Assembly (NCBI RefSeq): GCF_000242615.2
Contig: NZ_KI912268.1
Coordinates: forward strand, 3,170,341-3,234,340
DNA from: Holophaga foetida DSM 6591
GTDB taxonomy: Bacteria; Acidobacteriota; Holophagae; Holophagales; Holophagaceae
DNA: 64,000 bases
Reading direction: 5' to 3'
Part shown: positions 50,935-63,785 of the stretch, piece after piece
How positions within the stretch are numbered: position 1 is the stretch's first letter
Layout: each line of letters opens with the position of its first letter
Notes under the pieces: generated by a model
Told to the model about the DNA's origin: nothing
Database searches by the model: none
What the model saw: the letters and a program-made list of their open reading frames with translations, nothing else
Position numbers and translations under genes: made by a program

Positions 50935-53574
50935 GTGAAAGAGGGTATGGGCAGGCTGCTGCTCAGGGTTCTGGTGGGTGCCTTTGCGCTGGTACTGGTG
51001 CTGTCCCTGCTGAGCTTCCACCCCCGGGATCCCCTCGTTTTCTTCGCCCAGGGGCAGGTGGACCCGACGATCCACAACCTGTGCGGCAATCTCGGGGCCC
51101 ATTTGGCGGGCCTGCTCCAGATCATTGCTGGCGTCGGTTCCTGGCTCGTTCCCTTCTATATCCTCTGGGAGTGCATCCCTCAGGAAGGACCTCGCTGGCA
51201 TCGTCGGCTGGCGTGGGCGGCCCTGGCCTTCGCCGTTTGGACTGCCCTGGGAGCCTTCGGCACCCGGAACATGGGCTCCGAGAATGGTCTCCCTGCCATC
51301 CCCCTGCGCTGGGGCGGGTGGATTGGCAACGTGTGCTGGCCCTCCATGCACAAGGGACTTGGTCCGGCCGGGCTCCCCATCGTTCTGGCTGTGCTGATCC
51401 TGTTCAGCTGCCTCATCATTGCCCCCGGTCTGACCCAGGCTTTCGGGAAGCTCATGGTGCACTGGTTCGGCCAGAAGGCTTGGCCCTGGTTCAAGCCGCT
51501 GCCTGCCAAGGGAGCCCAGGGCTTTCTCGGGATGGTGCGGCGTCCCTTCCTGGGGCGGAAGGAGAAGGCCTCCCTGCCCGTAAAGGAAATCGAGGCCTCG
51601 GACTTCAGTGAGTTGTCCCCGGCGGAAGATCCCATCGCCGCCCTGGAGCGGGCTGAGCGGGAGGCCTTGGATTACCGGAAATCCGGTCGCCAGATCCCCC
51701 CGGAAGTGGGGCTTCCCATCATCCACTCGATGAACCTCGATTCCCGGCGCATGGATTCCTTGCCGATGGATCTGGAGCCCATCGAGGGGGTTCCCTGGAA
51801 GGAATCCTCTGAGAACCTGGACCTGACCTTGCCGCCGCCGGTTCTTCTGAGGGATCTTCCGCCACCGCCGCCCCCCAAGCCCATGGTGGTGGAGAGCAAG
51901 GTGGACGTGGACCGCTTTGGTCGCCGTACGGAGCAGCAAGCCCTTGGGCTGACGGAGCCGACACCCTCCAGGCCCTTGCCTCCCATGCCCTCGCCAGCTC
52001 TGCCTGAATCCCCGTCCTGGAAGCCCCAGCCTGAACATGAGCCACGCCGCAAGGCTGCATCCCAGGCCTTCGGTCCCGTGGATCGCCTGGAGCTGCCGCC
52101 CAGGCGTCTCTTTGACCCCCCCAAGGCCGGAGAGAAACTGGATCCGAGGATGCTGGAGGACACCCGGACCCTCATCCAGCAGAAACTCACGGAGTTCAAG
52201 GTCAAGGGGCAGGTGGTGGGGATGCAGCCCGGTCCAGTGGTGACGGTCTACGAGTTCGCCCCGGATCCCGGCGTACCCCTGGCCAAGGTCATGAACATGG
52301 AAGACGACTTGGCCCTGGCCCTCCAGGCCGAGGCCGTGCGCATCGACCGCATCCCCGGGCGCAACCTGGTAGGCATTGAGGTGCCCAATCCCAAGCGCGA
52401 AACCATCTGCTTCCGGGAGGTTCTGGACAGCCCTGCCTTCCGGGATCCCGATGCCAAGGACGGGGGCAGCCTCCTGACCCTGGCCCTGGGCAAGGACCTG
52501 GCGGGTCACCCCATCGTGGCCGATCTGGCCAAGATGCCCCATCTTCTGATTGGCGGTTCCACCGGCAGCGGCAAGTCCGTGGGCGTCAATGCCATGATCT
52601 GCTCCATCCTTCTGCGGGCCATGCCCCACGAGGCCAAACTGATCCTGGTGGACCCCAAGATGGTGGAACTGGGCATCTACGAAAACATCCCTCACCTCTG
52701 GGCTCCGGTGGTGACGGATATGAAGGAGGCGGGGCGGGTCCTCAAATGGGTGGTGGCCCAGATGGAGGATCGCTACCGCCGTCTGGCCCTGCTGGCGGTA
52801 CGTAATCTGGAAGGCTTCAACCAGAAGATCTTCGAGGCCGGCGGCTCCATCGATCTCAGCGACCGCACCCCCAACCCCCGCTGGCCCGACCGACCCACCC
52901 TCCTGGAGCACCTCCCCTACGTGGTGGTGGTCATCGACGAACTGGCTGACCTCATGATGGTGGCCCGAAGTGAGGTGGAGGAGAGCATCGCCCGCATCGC
53001 CCAGAAGGCACGGGCCGTGGGCATCCATCTGATCCTGGCCACCCAGCGCCCCAGCGTGGATATCGTCACCGGTGTCATCAAGGCCAACCTCCCCAGCCGT
53101 CTCAGCTACCGCGTGAACACCAAGATCGACAGCCGCACCATCCTGGATTCCAGTGGTGGCGAACAACTTCTGGGCAAGGGCGATGCCCTCTTCCTGGCCC
53201 CGGGCACCTCCCGGCCCAGGCGCATCCACGCCCCCTTCCTCACGGAGGAGGAGACCTTGCGGCTGGTGGACTGGCTCAAGGAGCGGGGCAAGCCCGACTA
53301 TAACCAGGCCCTCCTGAGCGCCATGGAGACGGACGAAGAGGCGGCAGGTGCCGAGGATGATGGTGGCGCCAGCAGCGGTGACGATATCTATGACCGTGCC
53401 GTGGCGGTGGTGAAACGGGAACGCAAAGCCAGTACCAGCCTCCTTCAGCGCAAACTCAACATCGGCTACGGCCGAGCCGCCCGCCTCATTGACCGCATGG
53501 AAGAAGAGGGACTGATCGGACCGGACCGGGGCGCCAGCAAGCCGAGAGAGGTGCTGGTCGGTGAGGAGATGTAG
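50935..53574 (+). CDS. ftsK: DNA translocase FtsK/SpoIIIE
   Basis: The 879-residue protein has four N-terminal TM segments, a Pro-rich linker (about 270-390), the motor with Walker A GGSTGSGKSVGVNAM and Walker B VVVVIDELADLMM, LATQRPSVDIVTGVIKANLP, and a C-terminal gamma winged helix (STSLLQRKLNIGYGRAARLIDRMEEEG). It moves chromosome ends through the division septum. GTG start 4 bases after AGGAGG. Confidence 0.95.
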   Translation: MKEGMGRLLLRVLVGAFALVLVLSLLSFHPRDPLVFFAQGQVDPTIHNLCGNLGAHLAGLLQIIAGVGSWLVPFYILWECIPQEGPRWHRRLAWAALAFAVWTALGAFGTRNMGSENGLPAIPLRWGGWIGNVCWPSMHKGLGPAGLPIVLAVLILFSCLIIAPGLTQAFGKLMVHWFGQKAWPWFKPLPAKGAQGFLGMVRRPFLGRKEKASLPVKEIEASDFSELSPAEDPIAALERAEREALDYRKSGRQIPPEVGLPIIHSMNLDSRRMDSLPMDLEPIEGVPWKESSENLDLTLPPPVLLRDLPPPPPPKPMVVESKVDVDRFGRRTEQQALGLTEPTPSRPLPPMPSPALPESPSWKPQPEHEPRRKAASQAFGPVDRLELPPRRLFDPPKAGEKLDPRMLEDTRTLIQQKLTEFKVKGQVVGMQPGPVVTVYEFAPDPGVPLAKVMNMEDDLALALQAEAVRIDRIPGRNLVGIEVPNPKRETICFREVLDSPAFRDPDAKDGGSLLTLALGKDLAGHPIVADLAKMPHLLIGGSTGSGKSVGVNAMICSILLRAMPHEAKLILVDPKMVELGIYENIPHLWAPVVTDMKEAGRVLKWVVAQMEDRYRRLALLAVRNLEGFNQKIFEAGGSIDLSDRTPNPRWPDRPTLLEHLPYVVVVIDELADLMMVARSEVEESIARIAQKARAVGIHLILATQRPSVDIVTGVIKANLPSRLSYRVNTKIDSRTILDSSGGEQLLGKGDALFLAPGTSRPRRIHAPFLTEEETLRLVDWLKERGKPDYNQALLSAMETDEEAAGAEDDGGASSGDDIYDRAVAVVKRERKASTSLLQRKLNIGYGRAARLIDRMEEEGLIGPDRGASKPREVLVGEEM

Positions 53575-53588
53575 CCTCAGGACTCATT

Positions 53589-53616
53589 TAAGCAACCCCG
53601 CGCGGCGGGGTTGCTT
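53589..53616 (+). terminator. Terminator-like hairpin after ftsK
   Basis: TAAGCAACCCCGC pairs with GCGGGGTTGCTTA, 14 bases after the stop. There is no T-run directly after the stem, so termination may be partial. Confidence 0.65.
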
Positions 53617-53658
53617 AGTGGTGGAATTTCTTCTTTTGTTTGCGGATGCGCATCGGAT

Positions 53659-54627
53659 TCAGGGCTTCGTCCCGCCCTGCCTCTGGGGCCGGGGGATTCC
53701 CCACTGGCTCCGGTCCTTGGCCGGGGCCATGCCCTGACTGTGGCATTCCATGCAGGATCGGAGATTCGGGTCCGAGTCCCTCCAGTAGACCTGCTGGGCG
53801 CCTCCGGTCTCGGAGCGTCTGGCTTCGGGCACCTGCCCCCAGTAGTAGGTCAAGGCTGGCTTGCCCCCCTTTACCTCCAGGGCACAGAGGGGGCCGGGCT
53901 CAAAGCCCGGGCGGCCCCAGCGGTCCTCTACGGTGCTCATGACAACCAGTGCGCCTTCTGGGAGGGCCTGGCCGCTCCGGTAGGCATCGGCCGCCTCTGG
54001 GCTTGCCCATACCCGGATCCATCGGTCTCCGTGGGGCTTGGATTTCACGGGACTTGTGTGGATGGGGATCAGGCGCTGGTAGTCCAGAACCCGGATCGGG
54101 GTCTTGGCCTCCGGATCCTCCCTGCGGAGCACGGGAGCGGGGGGTGGCGGGGCCGTCACCACCTTCCTGGGTGCCACTTCCGCCCTGCCGATGACGGTGC
54201 CGTAGTGGTGGGCAAGCAGGATGGCCACGGCCCACAGGATTCCGAAGGTGAAGGGCAGCAGTCCGAGGCTCTCGTGATCCTTGCGCTTCCTGAACATGGA
54301 CATGAGGGTCACAATCCCCAGGACCAAACTGAGCGTCCCGAAGAACTGGTGATAGACCAGGGCGACAGTCGAGGTGGAGCGTCCGGCGGCTGTGACAAGC
54401 CCCTTCAGGGGGGAAAGGTTCGGAACGCAGGCATATCCGCTGATCATGGTCAGGATGAGCCCGAGGAAGCCCATGATGGCCAAATAGCGGCAGATGAGCC
54501 ACCAGGGGCGGATGCCCCGCCCCATGCGCTGTGCGGCGATCAGCGGCAGGGGGAGGAAAATGGCCGCAGCTGTCGGGATATGCACGAAGAAGGTGTGCTG
54601 ATTGGCTATCCATTCCGTCCAGGACAT
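53659..54627 (-). CDS. Membrane protein with C-terminal P460-like domain and one haem c motif
   Basis: The 322-residue product starts at MSWTEWIANQHTFFVHIP. It has four TM segments (about 10-160) rich in His (VHIP, VYHQFFGT, LAHHYG), then a periplasmic part resembling cytochrome P460 proteins (RVWASPEAADAYRSGQALPEGALVVMST, YYWGQVPEA) ending in CMECH, the haem c site (CxxCH). The membrane part could hold b-type haem. It is probably an electron-transfer or haem-based oxidoreductase of unknown partner; the P460 resemblance is from pattern only. Confidence 0.65.
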   Translation of the reverse strand: MSWTEWIANQHTFFVHIPTAAAIFLPLPLIAAQRMGRGIRPWWLICRYLAIMGFLGLILTMISGYACVPNLSPLKGLVTAAGRSTSTVALVYHQFFGTLSLVLGIVTLMSMFRKRKDHESLGLLPFTFGILWAVAILLAHHYGTVIGRAEVAPRKVVTAPPPPAPVLRREDPEAKTPIRVLDYQRLIPIHTSPVKSKPHGDRWIRVWASPEAADAYRSGQALPEGALVVMSTVEDRWGRPGFEPGPLCALEVKGGKPALTYYWGQVPEARRSETGGAQQVYWRDSDPNLRSCMECHSQGMAPAKDRSQWGIPRPQRQGGTKP

Positions 54628-54751
54628 GGTGCGGCGTGTCTCCTGATGTGGGTGATCAAAATACTTTGACAGCCTTCCTCGGTATTGGGGTGAAATTCCT
54701 AGTAAGATCCCACGGCGATCGTGTCTGATCCAACTCACCAGGAGTCCCTTG

Positions 54752-55315
54752 ATGCATTCTCTTCTGCTTGCCCATGTGCGTGCCTCTGTGAACCTGAAGC
54801 AGGAATTCTTTCCCGGGGTGATGGAGCGGATCGTCGCCCAGGGGAATGATATGGCCGAGCGCCTCAAGCGCGGTGGCAGGATCTTGGTCTGCGGCAACGG
54901 CGGGAGTGCCGCGGACGCCCAGCATTTCGCCGCGGAACTGAGCGGGCGATACGTCAAGGAGCGCCGGGCTCTGGCAGGCCTTGCCCTCACGACGGACACC
55001 TCGGCCCTGACGGCCATCGGGAATGACTATGGTTTCGATCTAGTCTTCTGCAGGCAGGTGGAGGCCCTGGGGCGTCCCGGGGATCTGCTGGTGGGCATCA
55101 GCACCAGCGGCAACAGCGCCAACATCATCCGGGCTGTGGAAGCGGCCAAGGAGCAGGGCATGAAGACCCTCGGCCTGCTCGGGAAGGACGGCGGATCCCT
55201 CAAGGACCTCGTGGACGAGGCGCTGGTGGTGCCCTCCATCGTCACCGCCCGGGTGCAGGAGATTCACCAGATGATCTACCACTTCTGGTGCGAGGTGATC
55301 GACACGCATTTCTGA
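54752..55315 (+). CDS. gmhA: Phosphoheptose isomerase
   Basis: The 187-residue SIS-domain protein has the GmhA motifs [37 protein letters not shown] and [11 protein letters not shown]. It converts sedoheptulose 7-phosphate to heptose 7-phosphate for LPS inner core. The ATG at 54752 has AGGAG 7 bases upstream; a TTG one codon earlier is possible. Its presence supports a Gram-negative, LPS-bearing cell. Confidence 0.92.
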   Translation: MHSLLLAHVRASVNLKQEFFPGVMERIVAQGNDMAERLKRGGRILVCGNGGSAADAQHFAAELSGRYVKERRALAGLALTTDTSALTAIGNDYGFDLVFCRQVEALGRPGDLLVGISTSGNSANIIRAVEAAKEQGMKTLGLLGKDGGSLKDLVDEALVVPSIVTARVQEIHQMIYHFWCEVIDTHF

Positions 55316-55327
55316 GGGAAAGGATGG

Positions 55328-55415
55328 TTCACGCGGAGGCGCGGAGATGCGGAGGAAAAGCAGTCAACCCTGCTTCCTGCCGCTTTCCCTTCGCGTACTC
55401 CGCGTCTCCGCGTGA
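55328..55415. repeat. Inverted intergenic repeat (CGCGGAG type)
   Basis: TCACGCGGAGGCGCGGAGA (from 55329) and TCTCCGCGTGA (to 55415) are inverted arms, with AAAGC/GCTTT pairing inside. It lies between convergent gmhA and rsmB and could act as a transcript end. The style matches the repeats at 10003 and 60691. Confidence 0.6.
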
Positions 55416-55427
55416 CAACTCTTTCCT

Positions 55428-56675
55428 TCAGGCCTTCGTGAAGGCGAAGCCCTGGAACCCCTCGCCGGGCCATTCCAGCGGGTCCGGACGGAAGTGGGAG
55501 CCGGACTCCCATACCTGGGCGGAATGGATCTCCGGACGCCGGGCCAGCAGGGCCTTGGCTTGGGCTTCGCCCTCCTCGGGGAGCCAGGAGCAGACCGCAT
55601 AGATGAGCAGACCGCCGGAGGCCAGGCGGGCCACGGCTTGATCCAGGAGGCGGGCCTGGATGGACTGGAGGCGTCCCAGATCCAGGGTGTGGCCCAGCCA
55701 GACCAGTTCCGGATGCTTCTGGATGGTGCCGCTGCCTGAGCAGGGGGCATCCAGGAGGATCAGATCGAAGGGGCGCCCCCCCTTGGCCATCCAGGCACCG
55801 GCCTCACCCACGGTCACCTGGGCGTTGATGCCGCGGGCCGCAAGGTTCTCCTCGAGGCGCTGGGCCCGACGGGGTTCCTGCTCCAGCGCAAAGAGGGCGG
55901 CCTTGGGAAAACGTCTGGCGAGGGCCGTGGTCTTGCCGCCGGGGGCGGCGCAGGCATCCAGGATCCGGGTCACCGGGGCCTCCCACCGGAAGTCCATGAG
56001 GGCCTGGGAACTGAGGTCCTGCACCATGCCCCGGCCCTCCTGGAGCCAGGTCCTCGGGAAGGGGGCGCCGGGAAGGATCCGGAGGGCCTCCGATGCCCGG
56101 GCATCCCGCTCCAGGCCTTCAGGCAGGGGGCCGGGTGTCAGGGGGCGGAACCAGGGGGAAGGGGGCGTCTGGAGACGGGTCCAGAGCTGCTCGCGTCCTT
56201 CAGGCTGCGGCAGGGCTCCCTTCAGGATCCTTTCCGCCCATGGGGTGCGGTCCAGGGCAGGGCTCAAGCCTTCCAGTTCGGCTCTCAGAGCTTCCCGGTC
56301 GCTGGAGGCCTTGCGGAGGATGGCGTTCACCAGCCCGCGATGGGGCGGAAAGCCCAACTCCCGGTTCGCCACCAGTTCCACGGCCTCGTTGACGGCGGCG
56401 TGGGTGCCCACCCCGGGCAGCCACGCCAGCTGGGCCAGTCCCTGGGCCAGGGCTACCTGGGAGCCAAGGGGGATGCCCCGTTCGGGATTCTTGAGCCGGG
56501 GGTTCAGGTAGGCCATGAGGCGGCCCCAGCGTCTCAGGCAGAGGCCGAGGATAGCCTGGGCCAGAGAGGCGTCTTCGTGGCTGAGATCCGCATCCCATGT
56601 GTCCGGTACGCGCTGTCCTTCTCCGAAGACCAGGTGGAGGGCGTGGGCGGAGGCTGAACGGCTGGGAGTGACCAT
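55428..56675 (-). CDS. rsmB: 16S rRNA m5C967 methyltransferase
   Basis: The 415-residue protein has an N-terminal NusB-like domain and a C-terminal SAM domain with DACAAPGGKTTALA, DAPCSGSGTIQKHPE (catalytic Cys) and YAVCSWLPEEGE (second Cys). It methylates cytosine 967 of 16S rRNA. The length fits the family. It stands alone on the minus strand. Confidence 0.9.
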   Translation of the reverse strand: MVTPSRSASAHALHLVFGEGQRVPDTWDADLSHEDASLAQAILGLCLRRWGRLMAYLNPRLKNPERGIPLGSQVALAQGLAQLAWLPGVGTHAAVNEAVELVANRELGFPPHRGLVNAILRKASSDREALRAELEGLSPALDRTPWAERILKGALPQPEGREQLWTRLQTPPSPWFRPLTPGPLPEGLERDARASEALRILPGAPFPRTWLQEGRGMVQDLSSQALMDFRWEAPVTRILDACAAPGGKTTALARRFPKAALFALEQEPRRAQRLEENLAARGINAQVTVGEAGAWMAKGGRPFDLILLDAPCSGSGTIQKHPELVWLGHTLDLGRLQSIQARLLDQAVARLASGGLLIYAVCSWLPEEGEAQAKALLARRPEIHSAQVWESGSHFRPDPLEWPGEGFQGFAFTKA

Positions 56676-57152
56676 AGTTTGAGCTTCGCACGGGTGACGA
56701 TGGATAGGAATTCCCCTTGACGCGGAGAGAATATAAAAATATATTTCTTACATGTAGAATAAGGAATATCCCTGTGAGCCCTCTTCAAAGCTGTCGACCC
56801 CATCCCAAGCCGGTTTTCTGAACCTTCTTCCGAGCGATGGAGGGCCCCTGGGGCCCATGATGTATGGCGATGCGAGTTGGAATCGTGGGCGCACGCCCCT
56901 CCTGCTGCGGCGTTTCGGTGTGTCGCGACTGGCTCAGGTGATGGAATCGTTCGGATCCGTCTCGCACTGAGCGCATCCAGGCCTGCTGCGGAGATAAGTC
57001 CTGCCGATGGCCGAGGGGGAGGGGCCGTCATGGACATTCTCCGCCCGTCCAAAACGGGTAAGATTGAGCATGGACAGACCTCTGTCCCTGCCTGACGTGT
57101 ATATCGCAATCCGAGGCGTCAGGTCCTTTGTCCATCCGTTCCCAGGTGACCC
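56676..57152. other. 477-base gap before pyruvate carboxylase
   Basis: No gene is seen. The first 90 bases are strikingly A/T-rich, with TTGACG (56716) and a TATAAAAATATAT run that could hold a promoter for either strand. A GGGCCC-CTG-GGGCCC hairpin lies at 56844-56858, and arms CCTGACG and CGTCAGG (57091-57123) precede the pyc ribosome site. The length leaves room for an untranslated leader or small RNA, but I recognise no family. Confidence 0.4.
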
Positions 57153-60683
<3,531 letters not shown>

Positions 60684-60690
60684 AAAAATA

Positions 60691-60816
60691 CTTCCACCAC
60701 GAAGACACGAAGGGCACGAAGAAAGGCAAAGAAAGAAAAGATGAATAATTAAAAGTTAATGCTTTTCAGCTTTTCTTTCTTTTGCTTTTCCTTTGAGTCT
60801 TAGTGCCTTAGTGTTG
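60691..60816. repeat. Inverted intergenic repeat (CACGAAG type)
   Basis: Left-arm sequence CCACGAAGACACGAAGGGCAC and on to GAAAGAAAAG pairs loosely with CTTTTCTTTC and the right-arm GTGCCTTAGTG...GGAA. The loop is A/T-rich. It lies between convergent pyc and the Nudix gene and may end both transcripts. Confidence 0.55.
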
Positions 60817-60819
60817 GAA

Positions 60820-61434
60820 TTACTTCAGTAGCTCCAGCCACGCCTTCAGCACGCCCGCCGTCGCTCCCCACAGGGGGCCGGTCGGCAGTTCCAGGCGGGG
60901 CACCTTGAACCGCTCTCCCAGGAGTTCAAGCTCCTGAATGGTCCAGGGGGCCTCCAGCAGGCCCTGAAGGGGCAGCATCAGGGCTTCCTGGATCTCGGGG
61001 CCCGGGACCGGATGGGGATCGGGATCCTCCCAGCGGAAAAGGACAGGGGTGAAGCGGGTTCGCGCCTTGGCCACGCCATCCGGGAAACAGCCCAGTTCCC
61101 AGAGCCCCTCGGAGAGGCCCAGTTCCTCCGTCAGTTCGCGGCGGGCGGTGGCCGGAAGATCCCGGTCGAAGGGTTCCACCATGCCTCCTGGGAAGGCCAA
61201 CTCCCCGGGGTGTTGAGGGGCTGTGTGACCTCGCCGGACCAGGAGCAGCTTGCGGGCGCCGGCGCTGTCACCCCACAGGACCACGGCCACGGCAGCACGG
61301 CGGTCCGATTCGGGATGCTGCTGGGTCAGGCGATGGGGATCGCCTCGTCGATTCGCCAGACGGAGGCTGGCCTCCACCCGCTCCCAGGGAATGGGGGGCG
61401 CCTCGGCGGGCGGCGTCCAGACCTCAGCGCACAC
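60820..61434 (-). CDS. Nudix hydrolase, CoA-pyrophosphatase-like
   Basis: The 204-residue protein has the CoA-Nudix signature LLLVRRGHTAPQHPGELAFP followed by GGMVEPFDRDLPATARRELTEELGL, the Nudix box. Relatives split coenzyme A or related nucleotides into phosphopantetheine and 3',5'-ADP. It overlaps the end of the Rel gene by 11 bases, so it is probably cotranscribed with it. Confidence 0.82.
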   Translation of the reverse strand: MCAEVWTPPAEAPPIPWERVEASLRLANRRGDPHRLTQQHPESDRRAAVAVVLWGDSAGARKLLLVRRGHTAPQHPGELAFPGGMVEPFDRDLPATARRELTEELGLSEGLWELGCFPDGVAKARTRFTPVLFRWEDPDPHPVPGPEIQEALMLPLQGLLEAPWTIQELELLGERFKVPRLELPTGPLWGATAGVLKAWLELLK

Positions 61435-63655
61435 TGCCGAAGATGGAGCCCCGGACCCGCTCCACGGTAAAGACCCCCCGGACCTTCCGGAGGGTGCTCA
61501 TGATCTCGACGAAGTGGTTGCGGTCCCGCACCCTCAGGGCGATGTGGAAGACGCCCGTGCCGCCCTCGGCGCCCGCTGCTGTGAATCGCTGCATGTTGAT
61601 GTTGGCCTTCTGTATGGCTTCGGAGATGGCGGCCACCATGCCAGGGCGGTCCTCTCCGGTGATGGCGATCTCGGTGTCGAAAACGCCCTTGCCAGGTTTT
61701 CCCCCCCAGGCCACGCTGACCCGGCGCTCGGGGTTCATGGAAGAGGAACTGAGGTGGGGACAGTTGACCCGGTGGATGCTGATGCCCCGACCCCGGGTCG
61801 TGTAGCCCACGATCTCATCGCCCCGGATGGGCTTGCAGCACTGGGCCAGCATGTAGAGGACGCCTACGTTGTCGTCCACCAGCACGGTATCGTTGGGGCT
61901 CAGGACGGTGGCCCGATCCTCCTTGGCCCGGACTGTCTCGGGGAGCAGCGGGTCGACGAGGCGCCGGATGGTGATCCGGTTGAAGCCTACGGCGGCATAA
62001 AAGGCCTCCCAGTTGGGGAACTTCAGCTCCTTGAGGCGTTCCTCCAGTCCGGCCTTCACCTCTGGATGGTCCAGGTGCAGGCTCAGGGCCTTGGCCTCTC
62101 GTTCCAGTCGTTCCCGTCCCATGGCAATGGCCTGGATGCGCTCCTGCTCACGGATGAAGGCCTGGATCTTGGATCGGGCGCCGGCGGACTTGACGAAGGA
62201 GAGCCAGTCCCGGCTGGGCTTGTGGTCGGCCCGGGTGCTGACCTCCACCCGGTCGCCGTTGTGCAGGGTGTGGCGCAGGGAGACCATGCGCCCGTTGACC
62301 TTGGCGCCGACGCAGCGGTGCCCTACCTCGGTGTGGATGTTGTAGGCGAAGTCCACGGGGGTGGACCCCTCGGGAAGGCTCCGTAGGTCCCCCTTGGGGG
62401 TGAAGACCTGGATACGGGAGAAGGAGAGCTCGCCCTTGAGGTTGGCTACCAGATCCCGGCTGTCCTTAGCGTCCTGGTGCAGCTCCACCATGCGGCGCAG
62501 GAAGGTGGCCTGATTGATCTCCTGTTTGTTGGCGATGCGTCCTTCCTTGTAGGTCCAGTGGGCGGCGATGCCGGCCTCGGCGTGCTGGTGCATCTCCTCG
62601 GTGCGGAACTGCACCTCGAAGCTGTCACCGCTGGGGGTGAGCACGGAGGTATGGATGCTCTGGTAGCCGTTGTCCTTGGGAAGGCTGATGTAGTCCTTGA
62701 ATCGTCCGGGAATGGGTTTGTAGAGGGCGTGGACCAAGCCCATGGCGGTGTAGCAGGTGGCCCGGTCCGGGCAGATGATCCGGAAGGCCAGCCAGTCGTG
62801 GATATCATCCAGACCCTTCTCCTGGATGCCCATCTTCCGCCAGATCCCGTAGAGATGCTTGGCCCGGAAGAAGACGCGGGCCTTGATCCCCTGGGAATGG
62901 AGGGCGTCTTCCAGGGCGTGCTGGATGTCCTGGATGAGGCTGGCGCTCTTCTGGTGCTTGGCCTCGATGGCATCCTTCAGTTCGCGATACCGCTCCGGTT
63001 CGATGTAGGAGAAGGAGAGATCCTCCAGGTCGGCCCGTACGCTGCCCATGCCCAGACGATTCGCCAGGGGGGCGTAGAGTTCCATGGTCTCCCGGGCGAT
63101 GCGGCGGCGCTTCTCCTCGCCCATGGAGTCGAGGGTCCGCATGTTGTGGATGCGGTCCGCCAGTTTCACCAGGAGCACCCGCACATCCTTGCCCATGGCC
63201 ACCAGGAGCTTTCGGACGTTCTCTGCATTGAGGAGGGTGCGGTCCGTGAAGTCCAGCTTGGACATCTTGGTGAGGCCGTCCACGATGATGGCGATCTCCT
63301 CGCCGAACTGGGCCCGGACCTCCTCGATGGTCATCAGGGTGTCTTCGACCGTGTCGTGGAGAAGGGCGCAGGCGATGCTGACGGCATCCAGCCGCCAGTC
63401 CGCCAAGCTCTGAGCCACCGCCAGGGGGTGGAAGAAATACGGTTCGCCACTCTTCCGGCGCTGGCTGGCGTGGGCGCTCCGCCCCACCCGGTAGGCCCGG
63501 TCCAGAAGCGCCACATCCCCGTCAGGGTGGTGGGTGCGGAAGGTTTCGCGGACTTGCTGGTAGGCGCCGTCCAGGGTGTAGCAGAAGTCCCCAGCGCAGG
63601 CGATCCCGTCCCCCTCGCGGAGGATCAGGGGCTTGGTACTCGCAGCGTCCGGCAT
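61424..63655 (-). CDS. relA: Bifunctional (p)ppGpp synthetase/hydrolase (Rel/SpoT family)
   Basis: The 743-residue protein has the HD hydrolase domain (YFFHPLAVAQSLADWRLD, ALLHDTVED), the synthetase domain (DNGYQSIHTSVLTP, EMHQHAEAGIAAHW), TGS (FTPKGDLRSLPEGSTPVDFAY), a zinc-finger-like helical part (CCKPIRGDEIVGY) and a C-terminal ACT domain. Keeping both catalytic sets suggests a single dual-function enzyme for the stringent response. The partial IS21-type element ends about 130 bases upstream of its start. Confidence 0.94.
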   Translation of the reverse strand: MPDAASTKPLILREGDGIACAGDFCYTLDGAYQQVRETFRTHHPDGDVALLDRAYRVGRSAHASQRRKSGEPYFFHPLAVAQSLADWRLDAVSIACALLHDTVEDTLMTIEEVRAQFGEEIAIIVDGLTKMSKLDFTDRTLLNAENVRKLLVAMGKDVRVLLVKLADRIHNMRTLDSMGEEKRRRIARETMELYAPLANRLGMGSVRADLEDLSFSYIEPERYRELKDAIEAKHQKSASLIQDIQHALEDALHSQGIKARVFFRAKHLYGIWRKMGIQEKGLDDIHDWLAFRIICPDRATCYTAMGLVHALYKPIPGRFKDYISLPKDNGYQSIHTSVLTPSGDSFEVQFRTEEMHQHAEAGIAAHWTYKEGRIANKQEINQATFLRRMVELHQDAKDSRDLVANLKGELSFSRIQVFTPKGDLRSLPEGSTPVDFAYNIHTEVGHRCVGAKVNGRMVSLRHTLHNGDRVEVSTRADHKPSRDWLSFVKSAGARSKIQAFIREQERIQAIAMGRERLEREAKALSLHLDHPEVKAGLEERLKELKFPNWEAFYAAVGFNRITIRRLVDPLLPETVRAKEDRATVLSPNDTVLVDDNVGVLYMLAQCCKPIRGDEIVGYTTRGRGISIHRVNCPHLSSSSMNPERRVSVAWGGKPGKGVFDTEIAITGEDRPGMVAAISEAIQKANINMQRFTAAGAEGGTGVFHIALRVRDRNHFVEIMSTLRKVRGVFTVERVRGSIFGSVR

Positions 63656-63785
63656 GGATTGTTGAACGAAGCCGCTCCGCGGCGGGGGTGGCGCCGTGTG
63701 GCGGGCCCGCGCAGTAAGAAAGCTAGCAATTCCATGTAAATGAAGGCTCCTTGGTCATCGCGATGTTGACGCATCGCCAGACGAC

